Positions 1-5,081 of a stretch of DNA of 8,514 nucleotides are shown piece by piece. Position 1 is the stretch's first letter; the number at the start of each line of letters is the position of its first letter. Under the pieces are notes generated by a model. That model searched no databases, was not told the origin of the DNA, and saw only the letters and a list, made by a program, of their open reading frames with translations. Location of the stretch: contig JAZRXE010000077.1 of assembly GCA_045600065.1 (NCBI GenBank), positions 1 to 8,514 of the forward strand. Direction: 5' to 3'. A program made the position numbers and the translations under genes. This DNA is from RGIG2707 sp045600065. Lineage in GTDB: Bacteria > Bacillota > Clostridia > Peptostreptococcales > Anaerovoracaceae.

Positions 1-885
1 CTGGATCCATCCAAGCGCAACATCGGCATGGTGTTCCAGAATTATGCCATTTTCCCCCATTTGACAGTAAAGAAGAATGTTGCCTTCGGCCTCCAGAACC
101 GGAAACTGCCGAAGGATCAGATAGAAAAACAGACCGATAAGTTCCTGAAACTGATGAAGATCGATGCATTCGCGGAGCGCATGCCCGAACAGCTCTCCGG
201 CGGACAGCAGCAGAGAGTGGCCCTGGCCAGGGCTCTGGCCATCGAGCCGGACGTGCTGCTGATGGACGAGCCTCTTTCCAATCTGGACGCCAAGCTGCGC
301 GTAGAGATGCGCGAGGTCATAAAGGAGATCCAGAACAGCCTGGGCATCACCACGGTCTATGTCACCCACGACCAGGAAGAAGCCATGGCCGTGTCCGATC
401 GTATTGCCGTCATGAGCGAGGGCGTCATCCAGCAGATCGGCACGCCCAAGACCTTGTATCAGCGCCCTTCCAATCTCTTTGTGGCTACCTTCATCGGCCG
501 CACCAACGTGATCGATGCCGTGGTCTGCGAGGGCGGACTGCAGTTCAAGGACGGCTACACACTGAAAATGGACAATCTGATCGACTGTCAGCCCGGAGAC
601 GCTGTATGCGTATCCATCCGGCCCGAAGAGCTGGTCATCGACGAAGCCAATCAGACCGGACTCACCGCCAAGGTGGTCTACAGCACGTTCCTGGGCCTGA
701 ACACTCATTATTTTGTAGATCTTTTCGACGGACAGCGGGTGGAGATCATCCAGGAATCCCGCATCGATGACATCATCGAGAACGGCACTATGCTCAAGCT
801 GGGCGTCAAGGCCGAAAAGATCAATGTCTTCACCAAGGACGGCTCCAAAGCTCTGGTAAAGCAGGGGAGGGCCGCACATGAGTAA
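1..885 (+). CDS. ABC importer ATPase, 5'-truncated (FbpC/PotA-like)
   Basis: This is the ATP-hydrolysing subunit of a binding-protein-dependent importer, acting on the cytoplasmic face of the membrane with the permease that follows. The window opens inside the gene: frame 1 reads LDPSKRNIGMVFQ, so the Walker A region is missing and the in-frame ATG at 28 is not the true start. In the 294 visible residues I see the Q-loop (MVFQ, Gln13), signature LSGGQQQR (about 65-72), Walker B VLLMDEP (about 85-91), D-loop SNLD (93-96) and H-loop His123 (VTHD). A C-terminal TOBE-type domain follows, with SIRPEEL near residue 206. The sequence style matches the Fe3+/2-aminoethylphosphonate/polyamine ATPase group. 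Substrate cannot be told from the ATPase. The stop overlaps the permease start by 8 nt (878-885), indicating translational coupling in one operon. The family call is secure; the substrate is unknown. Confidence 0.93.
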   Translation: MDPSKRNIGMVFQNYAIFPHLTVKKNVAFGLQNRKLPKDQIEKQTDKFLKLMKIDAFAERMPEQLSGGQQQRVALARALAIEPDVLLMDEPLSNLDAKLRVEMREVIKEIQNSLGITTVYVTHDQEEAMAVSDRIAVMSEGVIQQIGTPKTLYQRPSNLFVATFIGRTNVIDAVVCEGGLQFKDGYTLKMDNLIDCQPGDAVCVSIRPEELVIDEANQTGLTAKVVYSTFLGLNTHYFVDLFDGQRVEIIQESRIDDIIENGTMLKLGVKAEKINVFTKDGSKALVKQGRAAHE

Positions 886-2539
886 AAAAGCCGGGAAAAA
901 GGATTTCTGGATGGCAGCCAGCTTTGTGGTCCTGGGGCTTTACGTGCTCTTTATGCTATACCCCATGCTGCTGGTCATGGTGAAATCCTTCCAGGATCCT
1001 GCCACGGGTTCCTTTACCCTTAAACATTTCGTGAAATTCTTCTCACAGCCTTATTATTCCCGCACGCTGCTGAACAGCTTCAAGGTGGCCGTATCCGCTA
1101 CGTTCTTTTCTCTGCTGATCGGAATTCCTCTGGCCTATCTGTACAGCATGTACAAGATCCGGGGTGCCAAGACTCTGCAGCTGCTGATCATCCTCAGCTC
1201 CATGTCGGCCCCGTTCCTGGGCGCTTATTCCTGGATACTGCTGCTGGGCAGAGCCGGTTTGATCACCAAGTTCCTGGAAGGCCTTTTCGGCTTCACCATG
1301 CCGAATATCTACGGTTTTAAGGGCATTGTGCTGGTGCTCACCACCAAGCTCTACCCTCTGGTCTTCCTGTATGTCTCCGGCGCTATCAAGAACATCGACA
1401 GTTCTCTGCTGGAGGCTTCCGCCAACATGGGCCGCACGGGCTTCCGGCGCTTTGCTACCGTGGTGATCCCTCTGTGTATGCCTTCCATTTTAGCCGCTGC
1501 GCTGATGGTCTTCATGCGGGCTCTGGCCGACTTCGGCACGCCCATGATGATCGGCGAAGGCTATATGACCTTCCCCATCATCATCTACAACTCCTACGTG
1601 GGCGAGATGGGCACGGATCACAATTTTGCCGCGGCCGTTTCCGTGATCGCCATCATCATCACTCTGGTGGTGTTCCTGGTGCAGAGCTGGGCCACACGAA
1701 AGACCTCGTTCTCCATGAGTGCCATGCACCACATCGAACGCAAACAGGCCGGTCTGCTGGGATCTCTGTTGATCCACCTCTACTCCTACGGGGTGGTGGC
1801 GATCTCCATCTTCCCCCAGCTGTACCTGATCTATCTGTCCTTCCGCAATACCTCCAAGAACGGCAATGCCTTCAAACCGGGATATTCTCTGGACAGCTAC
1901 CGCTATGTGATCCAGAAGATGGGCAGCTCCATCTGGAATACCATACGCATCTGCGGAGGCGCGCTGATCTGCATCATCGTGCTGGCCATCCTGATCTCTT
2001 ATCTGGTGGTGCGACGCCGCAACAAAGTGAACCAGATCATCGACACACTGTCCATGATCCCGTATATCATCCCGGGCTCCGTAATCGCGGTTGCGCTGAT
2101 ACTTGCCTTCAATAATCCCAATTTTCCGCTGGTAGGTACGGCCTGGATCCTGGTGATTTCCATGTGTATAAGGCGTATCCCTTATACCATACGCTCGTCT
2201 GTGGCCATCCTGGGGCAGATCCCGCTGTCCATCGACGAGGCTGCCGAATCTCTGGGTGCCGGCAAATTCAAGACCCTGGTCAAGGTGACCATCCCCATGA
2301 TGCTGGACGGCATTTTCTCCGGCGCCATCATGAGCTGGGTGACCCTGATCACCGAGCTGAGCTCTTCTCTGCTGCTGTATACCTACCGGACCATGACCCT
2401 GAACCTGGCTGTCTACGTGATGGTAGCCAAGGGCTCCGACGGCAGAGCCTGCGCCATGTCCACCATCCTGACCGCCTTCACCGTGCTCTCCCTGCTGATC
2501 TTCAACAAATTCAGCAAAGACGGCGAGATCATGATGTAA
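878..2539 (+). CDS. Fused two-domain ABC permease (FbpB-like)
   Basis: This 553-residue integral membrane permease forms the translocation pore for the ATPase encoded just upstream. It is a tandem duplication. The N-half has hydrophobic segments from about residue 13 and an EAA loop at 179-198 (LEASANMGRTGF...VIP). The C-half starts near residue 293 and has its EAA loop at 453-473 (DEAAESLGAGKF...TIP). Each EAA loop docks one ATPase subunit, so one polypeptide can replace the usual permease pair. About 12 hydrophobic stretches are visible. This architecture is known from ferric-iron (FbpB/AfuB) and related 2-aminoethylphosphonate/spermidine-type importers. The start is supported by GGGGAGG at 864-870, 7 nt before ATG 878, inside the end of the ATPase gene. 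The stop is followed without a gap by the repeat array of the RAYT module. Iron is the most likely substrate by family, but this is inference; the binding protein is not in view. Confidence 0.92.
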   Translation: MSKKAGKKDFWMAASFVVLGLYVLFMLYPMLLVMVKSFQDPATGSFTLKHFVKFFSQPYYSRTLLNSFKVAVSATFFSLLIGIPLAYLYSMYKIRGAKTLQLLIILSSMSAPFLGAYSWILLLGRAGLITKFLEGLFGFTMPNIYGFKGIVLVLTTKLYPLVFLYVSGAIKNIDSSLLEASANMGRTGFRRFATVVIPLCMPSILAAALMVFMRALADFGTPMMIGEGYMTFPIIIYNSYVGEMGTDHNFAAAVSVIAIIITLVVFLVQSWATRKTSFSMSAMHHIERKQAGLLGSLLIHLYSYGVVAISIFPQLYLIYLSFRNTSKNGNAFKPGYSLDSYRYVIQKMGSSIWNTIRICGGALICIIVLAILISYLVVRRRNKVNQIIDTLSMIPYIIPGSVIAVALILAFNNPNFPLVGTAWILVISMCIRRIPYTIRSSVAILGQIPLSIDEAAESLGAGKFKTLVKVTIPMMLDGIFSGAIMSWVTLITELSSSLLLYTYRTMTLNLAVYVMVAKGSDGRACAMSTILTAFTVLSLLIFNKFSKDGEIMM

Positions 2540-2606
2540 GAACACAAGGGGAACACAAGGGGACGGTTCTTCTGTGCTGAACACAAGGGGACGGTTCTTC
2601 TGTGTC
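2540..2606 (+). repeat. Left REP-like repeat array (2 full + 1 partial unit)
   Basis: There are two tandem 28-bp units, 2551-2578 and 2579-2606, preceded by a partial unit 2540-2550 (GAACACAAGGG). Each unit has an outer GAACACA, a 15-bp core AGGGGACGGTTCTTC and an outer TGTG plus two bases (CT, then TC). CACA and TGTG make each unit an imperfect palindrome able to fold as a small hairpin, as REP sequences do. The array begins at the base after the permease stop codon. Related copies lie at 3488-3514 and 3554-3622 on the other side of the transposase gene, which ties the repeats to that gene. Confidence 0.9.
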
Positions 2607-2643
2607 GTTCTGCATCGGAACGACATAAAGAACCGTATTTTTG
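2591..2643 (+). terminator. Two-tier hairpin plus T-run after the ABC operon
   Basis: The outer stem is ACGGTTCTT (2591-2599) with AAGAACCGT (2628-2636), a 9-bp perfect match. The inner stem is TGTCGTTC (2603-2610) with GAACGACA (2618-2625), 8 bp with a 7-nt loop. It is followed by ATTTTTGTT. The outer left arm is the core of the second repeat unit and the right arm is a lone inverted half copy. The structure could terminate the ABC transcript and may also be the left-end secondary structure recognised by the transposase. Both roles are inferred from structure only. Confidence 0.6.
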
Positions 2644-2672
2644 TTGACTAATTCTGTAAAATAATGTAAAAT
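2644..2672 (+). promoter_or_regulatory. Promoter of the RAYT-like gene
   Basis: TTGACT (2644-2649) and TAAAAT (2667-2672) are separated by 17 bp, each one mismatch from the sigma-A consensus. The start of transcription would fall near 2679, about 34 nt before the ATG at 2713. It sits just after the hairpin/T-run at 2591-2643, so the transposase would be transcribed independently of the ABC operon. Confidence 0.6.
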
Positions 2673-2712
2673 TATATAAAAATATAACACATTGAGATTG
2701 AGTGGGAGAATA

Positions 2713-3459
2713 ATGCCAAGAAGAGCGAGAGGAAAAAGTGAAACCGGTATATATCATGTGATCCTTCGCGGGATAAACCGTCAGCAGATCTTTAACGATG
2801 GAGAAGATTACCGGAAGTTTCTTGATATCATGAACAGGTGCAAGTCCCTTAGTCACTTTGAGCTGTATGCTTACTGCCTGATGGGGAATCATATCCACCT
2901 TCTGATTAAACCTGAAGACGAGCCTTTGGAGCAGATCTTCAAACGGGTGGGGTGTCGGTTCGTGTACTGGTATAATGCAAAGTACGGCAGAGTGGGGCAT
3001 CTGTTTCAGGACAGATACAAGAGCGAGGCCGTGGATAGTGACCGGTATTTTCTTACTGTGCTGCGATACATTCATTTTAATCCGGTAAAAGCCGGATTGA
3101 GCGACAGTGTCTTTTCTTATAGATTCAGCAGTGGGAGTGAATATCTCTGGGGAAAATCCGAACTTGTTGATATAGACTTTGCCCAGAAAATGATAGGTCG
3201 GAAAGAATTGCTGGAGTTTTTAGGAAGTCATTCGGAAGACCAGTGCATGGAAATTGAGAGTTCAAATTCCCGCATCAGTGACCAGGAAGCAGCAGCACTG
3301 ATCAATCAAACTGCAAAAACAGTAGATCCTGCCGATATGCAGGCTTATCCGCCTGAGGAAAGAAAAAAGCTCATATCCGAATTGCGGACGCGAGGACTGT
3401 CAATAAGGCAGATCAGCCGTTTGACCGGGATCGGTGTCGGCGTCGTTCGGAAGGCATAG
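2713..3459 (+). CDS. RAYT-like HUH transposase (transposase_17 / TnpA_REP)
   Basis: This 248-residue protein belongs to the Y1 transposase superfamily related to IS200 TnpA, whose members nick single-stranded DNA at hairpins. Visible marks are the N-terminal MPRRAR and YHVILRGINRQ (14-24), AYCLMGNHIHLLI (53-65) with the HUH pair His60/His62, the GHLFQDRYKS block (95-104), and YIHFNPVKAG (119-128), whose Tyr119 is the likely nucleophile. The C-terminus (about 222-248, GLSIRQISRLTGIGVGVV) reads as a helix-turn-helix, as in many longer RAYTs. All catalytic positions are present, so the gene looks intact. ATG 2713 is chosen over an in-frame TTG at 2692 because MPRRAR is the usual family start and GTGGGAG (2702-2708) lies 4 nt upstream. 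It is more AT-rich than the ABC genes, consistent with acquisition. Palindromic repeats flank both sides; whether it mobilises them is inference. Confidence 0.88.
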   Translation: MPRRARGKSETGIYHVILRGINRQQIFNDGEDYRKFLDIMNRCKSLSHFELYAYCLMGNHIHLLIKPEDEPLEQIFKRVGCRFVYWYNAKYGRVGHLFQDRYKSEAVDSDRYFLTVLRYIHFNPVKAGLSDSVFSYRFSSGSEYLWGKSELVDIDFAQKMIGRKELLEFLGSHSEDQCMEIESSNSRISDQEAAALINQTAKTVDPADMQAYPPEERKKLISELRTRGLSIRQISRLTGIGVGVVRKA

Positions 3460-3469
3460 ATTGACAGAG

Positions 3470-3548
3470 AAACAAAGAGACACAGAAGACACAGAGGGAC
3501 GGTTCTTCTGTGCTTTGAAAACCGTTCCTCTGTTTTGTGTCTTTGTTT
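3470..3548. repeat. Long imperfect hairpin 3' of the RAYT gene, terminator-like
   Basis: The inner stem pairs 3491-3508 (ACAGAGGGACGGTTCTTC) with 3517-3533 (GAAAACCGTTCCTCTGT): 17 pairs with one G-T and one bulged C, and an 8-nt loop. The pairing resumes outward with AAACAAAGA (3470-3478) against TCTTTGTTT (3540-3548). The left arm is a + oriented repeat copy (3488-3514) and the right arm is a degenerate copy in the opposite orientation. T-rich sequence follows the inner stem (TTTTGTGTCTTTGTTTTT), so it may end the transposase transcript. It is a REP/inverted-REP pair in form. Confidence 0.75.
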
Positions 3549-3553
3549 TTATT

Positions 3554-3622
3554 GAACACAAGAGAACCGTCCCCCTGTGCTCTTGAACACAAGAGAACCG
3601 TCCCCCTGTGCTGCCCTGTGCT
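3554..3622 (-). repeat. Right REP-like repeat array (2 full + 1 partial unit)
   Basis: There are two 28-bp units, identical to each other, at 3554-3581 and 3585-3612 (period 31), then a partial unit 3613-3622 (GCCCTGTGCT). On the + strand each reads GAACACA, core AGAGAACCGTCCCCC, then TGTGCT. The core is the reverse complement of the left-array core apart from three edge positions, while the outer bases match the left units in the same direction. The array ends against the TetR gene stop codon: the last two bases of the partial unit are part of that TAG. Confidence 0.9.
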
Positions 3623-4166
3623 AAGCTATATTCAGCAGGTGGAGTATCAGGCCAGCGATTTCTTCGGGGCTCTTGTCGATGGGCTGGCTCAGCCACAGCC
3701 GCAGAATGCAGTATATACCGCCGGCATAATAGCAGGCTCCAAGCTTCAGGCTGTCATCGTCCAGCTCGTCAAGGGCGCTGTTAGCCCTAAGCTCCGGCAG
3801 CTGAGATTCAAAAAGGTCGTTCATCAGAGACTCAAGCTCTTCATCTGTGCGGTATTTGAAAAGTATGTTCACCAGCTCGGATTGCTCATAAAAATACCTG
3901 CAGATATTCTCCATCCATTTCTTCGGTCCGTCCTTGGGATCGGCCATTTCGGTTAGAGCTCTCACATCCAGGCACAGACCGCGTCTGATTTCGGTAAGAA
4001 TATCTCTGGGCTGCTGATAGTGGCGATAGAAGGTCGCTCTGTTGATGCCTGACTCCGAGCATAATTCGGTAACGCTGATTTTGCCCAGATCTTTCTTGCT
4101 GAGCAGTCGCAGCAGACCCTCCCGCAGAAGCCTTTTTGTCAGTGAAACTCTTTGATCGTCTTTCAT
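3621..4166 (-). CDS. TetR/AcrR-family transcriptional regulator
   Basis: This 181-residue one-component regulator has an N-terminal helix-turn-helix, roughly residues 30-57, with the family-typical SGINRATFYRHYQQPRDIL at 39-57. A helical ligand-binding and dimerisation domain fills the rest and has no recognisable ligand signature. Its overall form resembles the Firmicutes TetR subgroup with the TetR_C_8-like domain; that subgroup call is from memory. The start at 4166 is preferred over the ATG 11 codons upstream (4199) because CGAGGT lies 6 nt before it, while the upstream ATG has no good Shine-Dalgarno. The gene is divergent from the membrane-protein gene at 4330, and an 8+8 inverted repeat at 4253-4289 overlaps that gene's promoter, so the membrane protein is the likely target. 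Its 3' end directly abuts the repeat array of the RAYT module. Confidence 0.9.
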   Translation of the reverse strand: MKDDQRVSLTKRLLREGLLRLLSKKDLGKISVTELCSESGINRATFYRHYQQPRDILTEIRRGLCLDVRALTEMADPKDGPKKWMENICRYFYEQSELVNILFKYRTDEELESLMNDLFESQLPELRANSALDELDDDSLKLGACYYAGGIYCILRLWLSQPIDKSPEEIAGLILHLLNIA

Positions 4167-4246
4167 ATATAAACCTCGAAACAGTACGTTTTGCGTCATT
4201 ACAGACAGTCTCGTCTATTATCTTACATAAAATGTCAATTTGATAA

Positions 4247-4275
4247 TTGAATATGCGACATGTGTATATTATAAT
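4247..4275 (+). promoter_or_regulatory. Promoter of the membrane-protein gene
   Basis: TTGAAT (4247-4252), a 17-bp spacer and a perfect TATAAT (4270-4275). Transcription would start near 4282, about 48 nt before the ATG at 4330. The left arm of the inverted repeat 4253-4260 begins right after the -35 box and the right arm 4282-4289 covers the predicted start, an arrangement typical of repression. On the opposite strand a perfect TTGACA lies at 4233-4238 and could serve the TetR gene, but I see no well-spaced -10 for it. Confidence 0.7.
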
Positions 4276-4289
4276 ATTAATTGTCGCAT
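4253..4289. promoter_or_regulatory. Inverted-repeat operator, probable TetR-family site
   Basis: The perfect arms are ATGCGACA (4253-4260) and TGTCGCAT (4282-4289), separated by 21 bp that contain the -10 box. The GC-bearing arms stand out in a very AT-rich region. Arm centres are 29 bp apart, about three helical turns, so both arms face the same side of the DNA. That is longer than most single-dimer TetR sites and could fit two dimers or one half-site per dimer. Assignment to the adjacent TetR protein rests on position and divergent layout. Confidence 0.6.
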
Positions 4290-4329
4290 GGAATGTCAAC
4301 AGGAATCTTACGAGAGAGGAGGGCAGTCA

Positions 4330-5013
4330 ATGAAACGCACGGGTTTGCTCCGAAATGAAAAATTCAATAAGTTTCTTTACCACTCTGTGGTATTCAGCTT
4401 TATTCTGCCCATAGTCTTTCTGCTATACCGCATGATGACCGGCAGCATAGCTCAAAATGAAGCAGGCTATCATTCCGACGCCGACTATATCCTGATGATA
4501 TTCCAGTGTCTGCTGGGTCTGTTTGCCATAAACATACCCTCGATATTGAAGCATAATTATAAATTCGAGCTTCCCATGAATCTGTACGGAATGTATATAG
4601 TATTCCTGTACTGTGCCATCTTTCTGGGCGAGGTCAGGAGCTTTTACTACGTTATTCCGTTCTGGGATGTGATTCTCCATGGCTTTTCCAGCCTGATGCT
4701 TGGTTTTTTCGGCTATATGGTCATAGTCATACTGATAAGAGACGAGCATATAGTCATGAATCTTTCCCCGGTATTTACAGCGATGTTCGCATTTTGCTTT
4801 GCCCTGTCCATAGGAGTTATCTGGGAGATCTACGAATATGTCTGCGATGGCATTATGGGTTTCAATATGCAGAAATACATGACTGTGGATGGTACCCTGC
4901 TTACGGGTCATGATGCCCTTTCTGACACCATGAAAGACATCATCATCGATGCCATAGGCGCCTTTACCGCCACTCTCATAGGCGGCGCCTCAGTAAGAAA
5001 CGAAAAGAAATAG
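4330..5013 (+). CDS. Six-helix integral membrane protein, possibly DUF2238/YjdF-like
   Basis: This is a 227-residue membrane protein of unknown function. Hydrophobic segments lie at about 17-34, 53-72, 84-101, 108-136, 144-168 and 204-220. Conserved-looking polar motifs sit at or next to the helices: IPFWDVILHGFSS (109-121), IWEIYEYVCDG (164-174) and DTMKDIIIDAIGA (199-211). Buried Asp, His and Glu in WDxxLH, WExxEY and DTxxD resemble the pattern I associate with DUF2238/YjdF membrane proteins, but this match is from memory and unverified. The start at 4330 has AGGAGGG (4317-4323) 6 nt upstream; the in-frame ATG at 4240 overlaps the promoter and is rejected. The gene is divergent from a TetR regulator and its promoter carries an operator-like palindrome, so expression is probably inducible. 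An exporter or stress role is a guess by analogy with other TetR targets. Confidence 0.8.
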   Translation: MKRTGLLRNEKFNKFLYHSVVFSFILPIVFLLYRMMTGSIAQNEAGYHSDADYILMIFQCLLGLFAINIPSILKHNYKFELPMNLYGMYIVFLYCAIFLGEVRSFYYVIPFWDVILHGFSSLMLGFFGYMVIVILIRDEHIVMNLSPVFTAMFAFCFALSIGVIWEIYEYVCDGIMGFNMQKYMTVDGTLLTGHDALSDTMKDIIIDAIGAFTATLIGGASVRNEKK

Positions 5014-5081
5014 CGGCAGGCATCCGTAAGAACACCTGCCGCGTGCCATGCTGTGCGCCGGCCCGGTAGCTGAAGGCCGGC
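5013..5081. terminator. Two GC-rich hairpins between convergent genes
   Basis: Hairpin 1 is GCGGCAGG (5013-5020) with CCTGCCGC (5035-5042), 8 bp with a 14-nt loop, starting at the last base of the membrane-protein stop. Hairpin 2 is GCCGGCC (5057-5063) with GGCCGGC (5075-5081), 7 bp with an 11-nt loop, starting one base beyond the stop of the convergent capA-like gene. Neither is followed by a proper T-run on either strand, so they may be rho-dependent or transcript-end stabilising structures rather than classical intrinsic terminators. Confidence 0.5.

Noticed and set aside
2540..2606. Tandem 28-bp repeats as a CRISPR array
   Set aside because: The units are directly adjacent with no spacers, similar copies appear in inverted orientation nearby, and there are no cas genes.
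1490..2626. Long open frame of 378 codons on the - strand opposite the permease
   Set aside because: It is a shadow of the GC-biased permease codons; its translation is rich in His, Gln, Asp and Gly with no domain, and it lies wholly antisense to a well-supported gene.
2692..2712. Seven-codon N-terminal extension of the transposase from TTG
   Set aside because: MPRRAR at 2713 is the usual family N-terminus, and the extension contains the likely Shine-Dalgarno sequence.
2413..3075. Open frame on the - strand spanning the repeat array and the transposase 5' half
   Set aside because: It crosses the repeats, promoter and two real genes on the other strand; it has no family features and no credible start site.
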